Shown: one piece after another, positions 26,974 to 36,260 of the stretch
Numbering within the stretch: the first letter of the stretch is position 1
Layout: every line of letters starts with the position of its first letter
From: Brachybacterium timonense
GTDB taxonomy: Bacteria > Actinomycetota > Actinomycetes > Actinomycetales > Dermabacteraceae
Length of the DNA stretch: 64,000 bases
Direction: 5' to 3'
Assembly: GCF_900258505.1 (NCBI RefSeq)
Contig: NZ_LT984895.1
Span: 2,008,928 to 2,072,927 of the forward strand
Notes under the pieces: model-generated
What the model was told of the DNA's origin: nothing
The model's input: the letters and a program-made list of their open reading frames with translations, nothing else
Database searches by the model: none
Position numbers and translations under genes: made by a program

Positions 26974-29670
26974 ATGACTGCGACTGACCCCGCGACCGAG
27001 GGCACCGCGCCCGTGGACTCCTCCCCCCTGCCGACACGCACGAACACCGCCCCGGATCTGGCGGGCTCCCGGATCGTCGTCGTCGGCGGCGGTATGACAG
27101 CGCATCGCTTTGCTGCCCGCCTCCAGGCACAGGATCCCGACGGCACATGGCAGCTCACCGTGATCGGCGAGGAGCCCCAGCAGCCCTACGACCGGGTGCA
27201 CCTGTCGAACTGGTTCACGCGCCACGACGGCAGCATGCTGGTGCTCGATCCCGCCGTGTGGGAGGACCCGCGGATCACGCTGCGCACCGGTGACGCTGTC
27301 GAGTCAATCGAACGTGAACCCCGCACCCTCACCCTCGCCTCCGGCGACACGGTCGAATACGACCGCCTCGTGCTCGCCACCGGCTCCTGGGCATGGTCCC
27401 CCCGCGCCGAAGGCAAGGACCTGCCGGGCGTGTTCAACTACCGCACGGTGGCAGACCTTGAGAATCTCTCCGCCTACATCGCCGAGCGCCGGGAAGCACT
27501 GGGGCGGCCACTGCGCGGCATCGTCGTCGGCGGTGGCGTGCTGGGGCTGGAGGCAGCCGCGGCGCTGCATGGCCTCGAGGTCGATACCACCGTGGTGGAG
27601 TTCGCCGACAGGCTGATGGCGGTGCAGCTCGATCAGGGCGGCGGCGAGATGCTACGCCTGCTCATCGAAGACCTGGGCATCCATACCCGCACAGGAGCCG
27701 GGGCCTCCCGCTTCACCGCCTCGGAAGACGGGGCCATCGGCGCAGCCGTGCTCACCGACGACTCGGAGCTGCCCACCGACGTGGTCGTGTTCTCCACAGG
27801 CATCCGCCCGCGCGACCGCCTCGCCCGCGAGGCCGGCCTTGCCATCGCCGAACGCGGCGGTGTCGTCGTCGGCGACAGCTGCCGCACCTCGGATCCGGAC
27901 ATCTGGGCGATCGGCGAATGCGCCTCCTTCAACGGTGTGTGCGCGGGGCTGATCGCCCCGGGCAATGACATGGCCGATGTTGTGGTCGACCAGTTCCTCG
28001 GCGGCGAGCGGGTGCATGTGCGCGGTGACGCCGGTACGAAGCTCAAGGGTGTGGGCGTCGACGCCGCGGCCTTCGGCGATGCGCTCGCGCTCGCACCGGA
28101 TGCGCTCGAGGTCTCTTTCGTTGACCCCGTGAACCGCAAGTACCGCAAGCTCGTCATGTCTGACGACGCGAAGGTGCTGCTCGGCGGCGTGTTCGTGGGC
28201 GATATCGAGCTGTATTCACGGCTGCGCCCGCTGCTCGGACGCGAACTCGGTGCAGACCCGTCGGCCGTGATCGCCCCCGAGGGCGGTGCGACGGTTGATG
28301 CGGAACTGCCCGACGACGCTGTGGTGTGCTCCTGCAACAACATCGACGCAGGCACGATCCGCGCTGCGGTGACGGAGAAGGGCTGCACGACCCTAGGCCA
28401 GGTCAAGGAGACCACCACGGCAGGCACCGTCTGCGGCTCCTGCGTGCCGATGGTCACCACGCTCATGAACAAGGAGCTGGAGAAGGCCGGGATCACGGTG
28501 TCCACGGCCCTGTGCCAGCACTTCCCCATGTCTCGCAAGGAGCTGTTCGCCCTTGTCGAAGAGGGCGGTCAGGAGACGTTCTCGGAGATCGTGGCCGCGC
28601 ACGGCACCGGACGCGGCTGCGCGGTGTGCCGCCCGGTGGTGGCCTCCATCCTGGCCACACTGGACAGCATCAAGGGGCGCCGCCACAGTCCCGTGGGTCG
28701 CCAGCTCGGATCGCTGCAGGACACCAACGACCACGTGATGGCGAACATCCAGAAGGACGGCACCTACTCGGTGATCCCGGCCATGCCCGCCGGTGAGGTG
28801 ACGCCTGAGCAGCTGCTCGTGTTCGCGCAGGTGGCCAAGGACTACGGCCTGTACGTGAAGGTCAACGGTGCACAGCGCATCGGTATGTTCGGCGCCCGCA
28901 TGGACCAGCTGCCCGAGATCTGGAAGCGGCTCGTCGCAGCCGGGTTCCAGTCAGGCCACGCCTACGGCAAGTCACTGCGCATGGTGAAGTCGTGCCTGGG
29001 CACGAACTGGTGCCGCTACGGCGTACAGGACTCCACCACGATGGCGACCATCCTCGAGAAGCGCTATCGCGGGCTGCGCTCACCCCACAAGATCAAGGTG
29101 GGCGTCTCCGGTTGCGCCCGCGAATGCGCGGAGGCCCAAGCAAAGGACGTCGGTGTCATCGCCACGACGAAGGGGTGGAACCTGTTCGTCGGCGGCAACG
29201 GCGGTGCCCGTCCCGCACACGGCAAACTTCTCGTGGAGAACCTCGATGACGCCACGCTCATGCGCTGCATCGACCGGTTCCTCATGCTGTACATCCGCGA
29301 AGCGGACAAGTTGCAGCGCACCGCCCGCTGGGTCGAGGAGTACCCGGGCGGCATCGAGGAGCTGCGCCGCGTGATCGTGGATGACACGCTCGGCATTGGC
29401 GAGGAGCTCGAGGCCGATATGCAGCGCCACTCCGAGACATACGTTGATGAGTGGGCGGAAGCCGTGAACGACCCGGAGCGCTCCGCCAAGTTCGTCTCCT
29501 TCGTCAACGCCCCGGATCAGCACGACCCGGACCTCAAGTACGTGCCTGAGCGCCTCCAGGTGCGTCCGGCACGCCCGGAGGACACCGAGGTGTACGACAG
29601 CCCGCTGGAGGCCCGCGCCGCAGCGCTGGCTGCCGCCGGCGCGGGTGCGGATGTGGAGGACGCGCAATGA
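26974..29670 (+). CDS. nirB: assimilatory nitrite reductase, large subunit
   Basis: An 898-residue multidomain enzyme. Residues about 28-340 form an FAD/NAD(P)H domain (RIVVVGGGMTAHRFAARL, ASGDTVEYDRLVLATGS, GIVVGGGVLGLEAAAAL). A BFD-type [2Fe-2S] domain has Cys 452, 454, 487 and 490 (C-x-C-x32-C-x2-C). The C-terminal half is the sulfite/nitrite reductase fold with siroheme-[4Fe-4S] cysteines 674, 680, 714 and 718 (C-x5-C-x33-C-x3-C; CLGTNWC and GCARECAEA). It reduces nitrite to ammonium in the cytoplasm. It overlaps nirD by 4 nt and is followed by a siroheme-synthesis gene. AAAGGTG lies about 10 nt before the ATG. Confidence 0.95.
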   Translation: MTATDPATEGTAPVDSSPLPTRTNTAPDLAGSRIVVVGGGMTAHRFAARLQAQDPDGTWQLTVIGEEPQQPYDRVHLSNWFTRHDGSMLVLDPAVWEDPRITLRTGDAVESIEREPRTLTLASGDTVEYDRLVLATGSWAWSPRAEGKDLPGVFNYRTVADLENLSAYIAERREALGRPLRGIVVGGGVLGLEAAAALHGLEVDTTVVEFADRLMAVQLDQGGGEMLRLLIEDLGIHTRTGAGASRFTASEDGAIGAAVLTDDSELPTDVVVFSTGIRPRDRLAREAGLAIAERGGVVVGDSCRTSDPDIWAIGECASFNGVCAGLIAPGNDMADVVVDQFLGGERVHVRGDAGTKLKGVGVDAAAFGDALALAPDALEVSFVDPVNRKYRKLVMSDDAKVLLGGVFVGDIELYSRLRPLLGRELGADPSAVIAPEGGATVDAELPDDAVVCSCNNIDAGTIRAAVTEKGCTTLGQVKETTTAGTVCGSCVPMVTTLMNKELEKAGITVSTALCQHFPMSRKELFALVEEGGQETFSEIVAAHGTGRGCAVCRPVVASILATLDSIKGRRHSPVGRQLGSLQDTNDHVMANIQKDGTYSVIPAMPAGEVTPEQLLVFAQVAKDYGLYVKVNGAQRIGMFGARMDQLPEIWKRLVAAGFQSGHAYGKSLRMVKSCLGTNWCRYGVQDSTTMATILEKRYRGLRSPHKIKVGVSGCARECAEAQAKDVGVIATTKGWNLFVGGNGGARPAHGKLLVENLDDATLMRCIDRFLMLYIREADKLQRTARWVEEYPGGIEELRRVIVDDTLGIGEELEADMQRHSETYVDEWAEAVNDPERSAKFVSFVNAPDQHDPDLKYVPERLQVRPARPEDTEVYDSPLEARAAALAAAGAGADVEDAQ

Positions 29671-30077
29671 GCATCGCCAGTGATCAGGAGAGCACCATGA
29701 TCGACATTTGCCCCCTGTCTGCGCTCACGCCTGAACGCGGTTCGGCAGCGCTGCTGCCCGATGGGACCCAGATCGCGGTGTTCCTGCTCGATGACGGGTC
29801 CGTGCATGCCGTGCAGCAGCACGATCCGTACTCGGGTACGAATATCCTCGCCCGCGGCCTCGTGGGCACTCATCGGGTGCCGGCAGAGGGCGAGGATCCG
29901 GAATCCGCACCGGTGGTGCCGACGCTCGCCTCACCGATGTTCAAGCAGGTGTGGAACCTCGACACCGGCGAGGTGATCGATGCCGGAGGTGGCGAGCCGC
30001 AGACCATCGCGGTGTTCGATGTCGCCGTGGAGGACGGCATGGTCCGCGTCGCCACGGCGCCGCGGAACCGCTCGTGA
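29667..30077 (+). CDS. nirD: nitrite reductase, small subunit
   Basis: A 136-residue Rieske-like fold protein of the NirD type. ALLPDGTQIAVFLLDDGSVHAVQQHDPYSGTNILARGLVG matches NirD, which lacks the Rieske cluster ligands (C-x-H / C-x2-H are absent here, as expected). It partners NirB. ATG 29667 overlaps the nirB stop (ATGA); Met 11 is a possible alternative. Its TGA overlaps the GTG of the next gene. Confidence 0.92.
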   Translation: MSIASDQESTMIDICPLSALTPERGSAALLPDGTQIAVFLLDDGSVHAVQQHDPYSGTNILARGLVGTHRVPAEGEDPESAPVVPTLASPMFKQVWNLDTGEVIDAGGGEPQTIAVFDVAVEDGMVRVATAPRNRS

Positions 30078-31762
30078 CCGCCGCCGGGGGAACCGCGGGC
30101 GCGGAGGGCACCGCAACCAACGCGCGAGCAGCGCAGTCGCACGTCGACGCCGGGGCATCCGACATCGCGACGCTGCTCGGCCTCACTGGTCTCAATGGCA
30201 CCGCGGCCCCGCTCGAGCCCGGGACGGTGGCTCTGGTGGGCGGTGGCCCCGGCGCTTGGGACCTCATCACCGTGCGCGGTCTGCTCCTGCTGAAGCAGGC
30301 TGACGTGGTGGTCGTGGACCGGCTCGGACCGGTCACGCTCGTCGACGGGCTCGGTTCAGATGTCGACGTGATCGACGTGGGCAAAACCCCCGGTCGTCCC
30401 TCGATGAGCCAGGAGCAGATCAGCGCACTGCTGGTGGAGAAAGCACGCTCGGGCGCACGGGTCGTGCGTCTGAAGGGCGGCGATCCGTTCGTGCTGGGCC
30501 GCGGCGGCGAAGAACTCCTCGCCTGTCGCGCTGCGGGCATCGATGTGCAGGTGGTTCCCGGTGTGACCAGCTCGGTCGCGGGGCCGGCAGCGGCGGGGAT
30601 CCCGGTCACACATCGTGGCTCCGCTGTGGCTGTGCACGTCGTGAATGCTCACGGTGACCTGGGGCCCGCGGATCTCGCGGCACTGCGCGATCCGGGGACG
30701 ACGACGGTCCTCATGATGGGCGTGTCCTGGCTGCCGCGTCTGCGCGCGCAAGCGCTGCTGAGCGGGATCGATCCGGAGCTGCCGATGGCGGTCGTGCAGT
30801 CAGCAACCCTGCCCCAGCAGCGATCCGTGCACGGCACGCTTGACACCATCGTCGAGCGCGTCGAGCACGCGGGGATCACGCATCCGGCGGTGATCATTGC
30901 AGGCCGCACAGCGCAGGAAGGTTTCCTGGTCCCGACCGACGCGGAGGCCTCCGTGGCCGGTTCAGGGAGACAGGCGCTGCCAGGCGATGAGATCGACGCT
31001 CCGGGGCCGGATGCGCGCGGCGAATCGTCGGCCCCTGTTCTGGTTGCCTGCGCACACGGGACGCGCCTGCGCGCCGGACGCGACAGCATGCGGCGCCTGC
31101 TCATGCACCTGCGTGAGCGTCACCCTGCTCTGCCTCTGCGCGAGGCATACGTGGACGTGCAGAACCCGTCAGTGCATGACGTGGTCGCAGCGCTCGCCCA
31201 GCCCGCTGCAGCAATGCGCACCCGCGCGGAGGACCAGACCGATCACGACGCCGGGCCGCAGGTGATCGTGGTGCCGATGCTGCTGTCCACCGGGTATCAC
31301 GTCCGTGAGGACATCCACGGCTGCGTGCGCGGCCGACGGGCTGTGGCAGCCGAGCCGTTAGGGCCAGATCCGCGGCTCGCACAGGTGATGGCTGAGCGTC
31401 TGGCCGAGGCGGGCCTGCGTGAGGATGACGCCGTGGTGATGGCCGCTGCCGGGACACGCAGCACGGCCGGACAGGACATGTCCCGGCAGATGGCCGAGCA
31501 TCTTTCGACACTGCTCGGCCGCCCGGTGACCACAGCATTCATCGCCGCCGCCGAGCCGACCCCGGCGCAGGCCGTCGCGACCGCACGCGAGCAGCTGCCA
31601 GCTGGTGGCCGCGTCGCGGTGGCCAGCTACCTCCTCTCCCCCGGCCGGTTCCAGGAGATGCTCACGGACTGCGGCGCAGATCTGATCGCCGACCCCATGG
31701 GCGTTCATGACCTGCTGATCGACGTCGCGATCGACCGGTACGAGGCAGCTCTGGGGCACTGA
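30074..31762 (+). CDS. uroporphyrinogen-III C-methyltransferase fused to a sirohydrochlorin chelatase
   Basis: A 562-residue fusion. Residues about 45-290 are the SUMT/CobA domain: VALVGGGPGAWDLITVRG, VVDRLG, VRLKGGDPFVLGRGGEE, VPGVTSSVAGPAAAGIPVTHRG and MMGVSWLP. Residues about 325-560 are a two-lobe CbiX-type chelatase with LVACAHGTRLRAG and LLSTGYHVREDI, which supply the two metal-binding histidines; the second lobe has AAAGTR, so its equivalent His is lost. Together they cover methylation of uroporphyrinogen III and iron (or cobalt) insertion into sirohydrochlorin; a precorrin-2 dehydrogenase is not in the window. GTG 30074 overlaps the nirD TGA, tying siroheme supply to NirB. Confidence 0.88.
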   Translation: MTAAGGTAGAEGTATNARAAQSHVDAGASDIATLLGLTGLNGTAAPLEPGTVALVGGGPGAWDLITVRGLLLLKQADVVVVDRLGPVTLVDGLGSDVDVIDVGKTPGRPSMSQEQISALLVEKARSGARVVRLKGGDPFVLGRGGEELLACRAAGIDVQVVPGVTSSVAGPAAAGIPVTHRGSAVAVHVVNAHGDLGPADLAALRDPGTTTVLMMGVSWLPRLRAQALLSGIDPELPMAVVQSATLPQQRSVHGTLDTIVERVEHAGITHPAVIIAGRTAQEGFLVPTDAEASVAGSGRQALPGDEIDAPGPDARGESSAPVLVACAHGTRLRAGRDSMRRLLMHLRERHPALPLREAYVDVQNPSVHDVVAALAQPAAAMRTRAEDQTDHDAGPQVIVVPMLLSTGYHVREDIHGCVRGRRAVAAEPLGPDPRLAQVMAERLAEAGLREDDAVVMAAAGTRSTAGQDMSRQMAEHLSTLLGRPVTTAFIAAAEPTPAQAVATAREQLPAGGRVAVASYLLSPGRFQEMLTDCGADLIADPMGVHDLLIDVAIDRYEAALGH

Positions 31763-31774
31763 CTGCACCCAAGC

Positions 31775-31792
31775 CCCGCCTGGTCAGGCGGG
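31775..31792 (+). terminator. hairpin after the nirBD operon
   Basis: CCCGCCTG-GT-CAGGCGGG, 8-bp perfect arms, 13 nt after the stop of the SUMT fusion. No T tract. Confidence 0.6.
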
Positions 31793-31834
31793 CGCGGGCA
31801 GGTCCGAGTAATGTGCCGGTGCCAACCGCGGACA

Positions 31835-31911
31835 CGTTCCCGCAGGAACGGCTCTGACGATGCTCCGGCGCCAGTCGAGCCGACAGCTACAGACATGTTC
31901 CCGCGGGAACG
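31835..31911. repeat. dispersed palindrome copies 2 and 3 (intergenic pair)
   Basis: GTTCCCGCAGGAAC at 31836-31849 (one mismatch) and GTTCCCGCGGGAAC at 31897-31910 (perfect), 61 bp apart, in the gap between the SUMT fusion and the CDF-like gene. Both are preceded by ACA(C/T). They are the only non-coding copies seen. Confidence 0.7.
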
Positions 31912-31942
31912 CTCGTGCCCTGCCGAGCCTCGCTCGGTTGGC

Positions 31943-32581
31943 TCAGCCGTCGTCGAGCTCGAGCGCGGGATCTTCGGCGCGGGCCTGTTCGAGGACCTCC
32001 TTGGCGGCACCCAGGTTGATCACCGTCAGCAGCAGGCCGATCACGATGTCCGGCACCGGAGAGAACCAGGCGATCGTCACAAGTCCCGCAGCGATGATCA
32101 GAACATTGCCGAGCACGTCGTTGCGCGCGGCGAGCCATGCGCCGCGGGCGAGCGCCCCGTGGCCGCTGCGCAGCCGCATGAGCAGCACCGCGCACACCAG
32201 GTTCACCACAAGCGCGAATACACCGACACCGCTCATGGTGAGCGGTTCGGGTGCCTCCCAGGTGAGGATGCGCCAGATGGCGGTGCTGAGCGCCGCCAGA
32301 GCAGGCAGAAGAATCAGGCCAGCCAGTGCATAGGCGGCGCGCCGACGGGAGGCCACAGACCAGGTGACGGCCACCAGCACCAGCATGTTGATCAGCACGT
32401 CCTCGAGGAAGTCTGCGGCGTCGGCGAAGAGCGAGACCGAGCCGATCAGCACCGCCGCCGTCAGTTCGACGACGAAGCCCAGCAGATTCAGCGCCGCGAC
32501 AACGGCAACGATCCGCCGCATCGGGCGGGTGAGTTCGGACGCGGTGAGGTCGTCCTCATCGTCGGTATCGGAGGCGTTCAC
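31943..32581 (-). CDS. short cation diffusion facilitator-like transporter
   Basis: A 212-residue membrane protein with an acidic N-tail (DTDDEDD), then about six hydrophobic helices. AAVLIGSVSLFADAADFLEDVLIN in helix 2 and LAARNDVLGNVLIIAAGL in helix 5 carry the Asp/Asn pairs that form the metal site of CDF transporters. The usual C-terminal cytoplasmic dimerisation domain is absent; the protein stops after helix 6 and a short acidic tail. GTG 32581 lies 2 nt after the ilvD stop, so the gene is coupled to ilvD. The metal is unknown. Confidence 0.75.
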   Translation of the reverse strand: MNASDTDDEDDLTASELTRPMRRIVAVVAALNLLGFVVELTAAVLIGSVSLFADAADFLEDVLINMLVLVAVTWSVASRRRAAYALAGLILLPALAALSTAIWRILTWEAPEPLTMSGVGVFALVVNLVCAVLLMRLRSGHGALARGAWLAARNDVLGNVLIIAAGLVTIAWFSPVPDIVIGLLLTVINLGAAKEVLEQARAEDPALELDDG

Positions 32582-32583
32582 AG

Positions 32584-34416
32584 TCAGTCCAGTCGGCGGC
32601 GCGTTGCACCGTAGGTGGCGGAGCGCACCAGATGGGCGTAGACCTTCAGCGCCTGGCTGACCTCGCGTTCGCGGGTGTCGGGACGCCAGGGCAGCGCGCC
32701 CTTGGCTTCACGTCGGCGAGCGATCTCTGCGTCGTCGACCTCGAGGCTGATGGACCGAGTATCGACGTCGATGGCAATGCGGTCGCCGTCCTGGACCAGA
32801 CCGATCAGTCCGCCCTCGGCGGCCTCCGGGGAGACGTGCCCGATCGACACGCCGCTGGTGCCGCCGGAGAATCGACCGTCGGTGATGAGGGCGCATGCCC
32901 GGCCAAGGCCGCGGCCCTTGAGGAAGGACGTCGGGTAGAGCATCTCCTGCATACCGGGACCGCCCTGCGGGCCCTCGTAGCGGATGATGACGATGTCGCC
33001 CTCGGTCACAGTCTTATCGAGGATCTTCTGGACCGCTTCCTCCTGGGAGTCGCACACCACGGCGGTGCCCTCGAAGTGGAAGAGGTCCTCCGTAATGCCA
33101 GCGGTCTTGATCACGCAGCCATCAGCGGCGAGGTTGCCTTTCAGCACGCACAGGCCGCCGTCCTTGGTGTGGGCATGCGGCACGGAACGGATGATCCCGT
33201 TCTCACCATCGAGGTCCAGTTCCTTCCACCGATTCGTGGTGGAGAACGCCTGTGTGGTGCGCACCCCGCCGGGGGCGGCGTGGAACAGTTCGATGGCCTG
33301 CTTGGTGGCGGTGCCGCCGCGCACGTCCCAGTCGGCCAGCCACTGGTCTAGGGAGTCGGCGTGCACCGCATGCACGGAGTGGTCCAGCAGGCCAGCGCGG
33401 GAGAGCTCACCCATGATCGCCGGCATACCGCCAGCGCGGTGCACGTCCTCGATATGGGCGGTGCCGTTTGGGGCGACTTTCGTCAGGCAGGGCACGGAGC
33501 GTGAGAGCCGGTCGATGTCGTCAAGACCGAAGTCGATCTCACCCTCGATCGCGGCGGCGAGGATGTGGAGCACGGTGTTGGTGGACCCCCCCATCGCCAC
33601 ATCCATGCTCATGGCGTTGGTGAACGCGGCCTTGGTCGCGATCGAACGCGGCAGAACGGACTCGTCGTCCTCGTCGTACCAGCGGCGAGCGAGCTCAACG
33701 ATTGTGCGGCCGGCATCGAGGAACAGCTGCCGGCGCAAGGCGTGGGTGGCGAGAGTGGTGCCATTGCCCGGCAGGGACAGTCCCAGCACCTCGGTGAGGC
33801 AGTTCATGGAGTTCGCGGTGAACATGCCCGAGCAGGAGCCACAGGTGGGGCAGGCGCTGTCTTCGATCTGTGCCAGCTGGGCGTCGCTGACGGAATCATC
33901 GGCGCTCATGGCGATCGCGTCGATCAGGTCCAGGCCGTGTTCGACCAGGCCATCGACCGGCTTGCCGGCCTCCATCGGGCCGCCGGAGACGAAGATAACC
34001 GGGATGTTCAGGCGCATGGCGGCCATGAGCATGCCCGGGGTGATCTTGTCGCAGTTGGAGATGCACACCAGCGCATCAGCGCAGTGGGCATTGACCATGT
34101 ACTCGACCGAATCAGCGATGATGTCGCGGCTGGGCAGCGAATAGAGCATGCCGCCGTGGCCCATCGCGATGCCGTCGTCCACGGCGATCGTGTTGAACTC
34201 CTTGGCCACACCGCCGGCCTCCTGCACAGCGGAGGCCACCAGATCGCCCATGTTCTTCAGGTGCACATGCCCGGGCACGAACTGGGTGTACGAATTGGCG
34301 ATCGCGACGATCGGTTTGCCGAAGTCAGAGCTGCCCATGCCGGTGGCCCGCCACAGAGCGCGGGCCCCTGCCATGTTGCGGCCGTGAGTGGAGGTACGCG
34401 AACGAAGCTGAGGCAT
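32584..34416 (-). CDS. ilvD: dihydroxy-acid dehydratase
   Basis: A 610-residue Fe-S dehydratase. Family segments are [61 protein letters not shown] and [25 protein letters not shown]; these give the cluster cysteines. [24 protein letters not shown] lies near the C-terminus. It makes the 2-oxo acids of valine and isoleucine synthesis. It lies about 14 kb from the ilvBNC block. No Shine-Dalgarno site precedes the ATG; TAGACT lies 6 nt upstream. The next gene, a CDF-like transporter, starts 2 nt after its stop. Confidence 0.95.
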   Translation of the reverse strand: MPQLRSRTSTHGRNMAGARALWRATGMGSSDFGKPIVAIANSYTQFVPGHVHLKNMGDLVASAVQEAGGVAKEFNTIAVDDGIAMGHGGMLYSLPSRDIIADSVEYMVNAHCADALVCISNCDKITPGMLMAAMRLNIPVIFVSGGPMEAGKPVDGLVEHGLDLIDAIAMSADDSVSDAQLAQIEDSACPTCGSCSGMFTANSMNCLTEVLGLSLPGNGTTLATHALRRQLFLDAGRTIVELARRWYDEDDESVLPRSIATKAAFTNAMSMDVAMGGSTNTVLHILAAAIEGEIDFGLDDIDRLSRSVPCLTKVAPNGTAHIEDVHRAGGMPAIMGELSRAGLLDHSVHAVHADSLDQWLADWDVRGGTATKQAIELFHAAPGGVRTTQAFSTTNRWKELDLDGENGIIRSVPHAHTKDGGLCVLKGNLAADGCVIKTAGITEDLFHFEGTAVVCDSQEEAVQKILDKTVTEGDIVIIRYEGPQGGPGMQEMLYPTSFLKGRGLGRACALITDGRFSGGTSGVSIGHVSPEAAEGGLIGLVQDGDRIAIDVDTRSISLEVDDAEIARRREAKGALPWRPDTREREVSQALKVYAHLVRSATYGATRRRLD

Positions 34417-34422
34417 GGAGCG

Positions 34423-34428
34423 AGTCTA
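34423..34428 (-). promoter_or_regulatory. -10-like hexamer of ilvD
   Basis: TAGACT followed by CGCTCC (6 nt) and ATG 34416. No Shine-Dalgarno site; leaderless mRNA is likely. Confidence 0.5.
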
Positions 34429-34447
34429 GCCATGCAGGTCGACGCCG

Positions 34448-34491
34448 TGCGGGGCCGTCGAATGGGTGAGATGCCCACCGACGGCCCCGCA
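34448..34491 (-). terminator. hairpin after symporter 1, upstream of ilvD
   Basis: Perfect 13-bp arms TGCGGGGCCGTCG / CGACGGCCCCGCA with an 18-nt loop that itself contains TGGG/CCCA. It lies 39 nt beyond the stop of the first symporter gene and 20 nt before the ilvD hexamer. Confidence 0.65.
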
Positions 34492-34529
34492 GCGGTTCAC
34501 ACAGATGAGAACGGCTGTGGCCGCAAGCC

Positions 34530-36197
34530 CTAGGCAGGATCGCGATCGGAGCTGGTCTCCTCGTCGGCTGCCGGCTCCGATGCGTCGGTATCGACCCAGT
34601 TCCCCTGCTCGTCGTGGTGGGACCAGTCGGGGTCGGCGCCCAGTGTGCGATGCAACTGGTCGAGGCGGTCCTCCTCAGCGGTGCGTTCGCGCTCGGCGTC
34701 CTGCACCTGCTGTTCGGTCGGCTCGTGATCGCGCATGCCGACGGCGATCGACGGGTCAAGCGCCACCAGAGATCCGGTGTCCACCCGGGTGCGGTGCCAC
34801 AGGATTTCGCGGCGCACCACCTTGGCGAGCACGTACAGGCCGATCAGGTTCGGAATCGTGACCAGGAACGTGGTCGCGTCGGCGAAGGCCACCATCGAGG
34901 TCATGGAGATCGAGGCGCCGACGACCGTCAGCAGCACGTACACGACGCGCAGCGTGAGGCGCACTCGCTTGGTCGGACCGAACAGGTAGGTGGCGAGCAT
35001 CTCGCAGAAGAACGAGTAGCTCAGCAGCGTCGAGAAGCCGAAGAGGAACACCACGATGGTCAGCAGGATCGGGAACCATCCGGCCACGGTGGAGAACGCC
35101 TGCGCAGTGAGCTCCACGCCGTCGGCGTTCTGATCCCCTGTGCGATGCACGCCCGTGATGACGATCGACACGGCGGTGAGCATGCAGACCACCACCGAGT
35201 CGATCAGCGGTCCCCACATGGCGGTGTAACCCTCGGTGGCCGGCGTGCGGTTCTTCGTGGCGGAAAAGCTCATCGCCGCGGTGCCCACACCAGCAGCGTT
35301 GGAGAACAGGGCACGCTGGATACCGACGACTGCAACGCCGATCACGCCCCCGGTGACGCCCTTCGCGGTGAACGCCCCGGTGACGATCTCCGCAAGTGCA
35401 CCGGGCAGCGCCTGAATGTTCATCACGATCAGCACGAGCGTGGCGAGGATGTAGATGATCGCCATGAACGGGGTGATCGCTGAGGTGTAGCGGGCGATCG
35501 AGGTGACGCCGCCGAGCACGACGACGGCGACCATCACGGCGAGCACCACCCCGACGATCCACTTGTTCTCAGCCACGAAGGAGTCCTCACCGAAACCGGC
35601 GGTGACCAGCAATGTGACCTGGTTCGCCTGGAAGAGGTTGCCGCCGCCGATCATGCCGATCAGGGCGCACACGGCGTAAACAGCCGCGAGCACGGCGCCG
35701 GTCCGCTTCCAGCCGATCTCGGCAAAGCCTTCCTTCAACACGTACATGGGGCCGCCCACGGTGGTTCCGTCGGGCAGAACGCGACGGTACTTCGCGCCGA
35801 GCGTAGCCTCCGCCATCTTCACGCTCATGGCGAAGATGCCGAACATTGCTATCCACAACGCAGCACCGGGACCACCCGCCACGATGCCAATCGCGACACC
35901 GGCGATATTGCCCAGACCCACGGTGCCCGACAGCTCCGTGGCAAGAGCCTGGAAACTGGAGACCTCACCGGGATCGGTCTTCGCGGCGAAACGACCGCGG
36001 ATCACCTGAAGGGAATGTTTGAATCCCGTGATCGGCTGGAACCGCAGCCAGATGGTGAAGAAGATCGCCGCGGCCATAAGCCACAGCACCACCACGGGCA
36101 CGCCACCGAAGATCGGCAGTTCAAAGAAGACGATCGCGTTGAGTACATTCGCGATCGGCGCGAAGAACGCCTCAATCGCTGCGTCCAGTCCATTCAT
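34530..36197 (-). CDS. alanine/glycine:cation symporter (AGCS), paralogue 1
   Basis: A 555-residue polytopic protein. RFQPITGFKHSLQVIRGRF, SFQALATELSGTVGLGNIAGVAIGIVAGGPGAALWI and MSVKMAEATLGAKYRR are AGCS signatures; NAAGVGTAAMSFSATKNRTPATEGYTAMWGPLIDSVVVC follows. The C-terminal tail is charged and cytoplasmic. The family imports alanine or glycine with Na+ or H+. AGGAG lies 7 nt before the ATG. It is the last of three tandem paralogues, 63 nt after paralogue 2, and is followed by a terminator hairpin. Confidence 0.93.
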   Translation of the reverse strand: MNGLDAAIEAFFAPIANVLNAIVFFELPIFGGVPVVVLWLMAAAIFFTIWLRFQPITGFKHSLQVIRGRFAAKTDPGEVSSFQALATELSGTVGLGNIAGVAIGIVAGGPGAALWIAMFGIFAMSVKMAEATLGAKYRRVLPDGTTVGGPMYVLKEGFAEIGWKRTGAVLAAVYAVCALIGMIGGGNLFQANQVTLLVTAGFGEDSFVAENKWIVGVVLAVMVAVVVLGGVTSIARYTSAITPFMAIIYILATLVLIVMNIQALPGALAEIVTGAFTAKGVTGGVIGVAVVGIQRALFSNAAGVGTAAMSFSATKNRTPATEGYTAMWGPLIDSVVVCMLTAVSIVITGVHRTGDQNADGVELTAQAFSTVAGWFPILLTIVVFLFGFSTLLSYSFFCEMLATYLFGPTKRVRLTLRVVYVLLTVVGASISMTSMVAFADATTFLVTIPNLIGLYVLAKVVRREILWHRTRVDTGSLVALDPSIAVGMRDHEPTEQQVQDAERERTAEEDRLDQLHRTLGADPDWSHHDEQGNWVDTDASEPAADEETSSDRDPA

Positions 36198-36260
36198 GGA
36201 AAGGCTCCTGCTCTGGAGGGGTCAGTCGGATGGCGGGCGGATTCTCGTCCACCGGTGGGA

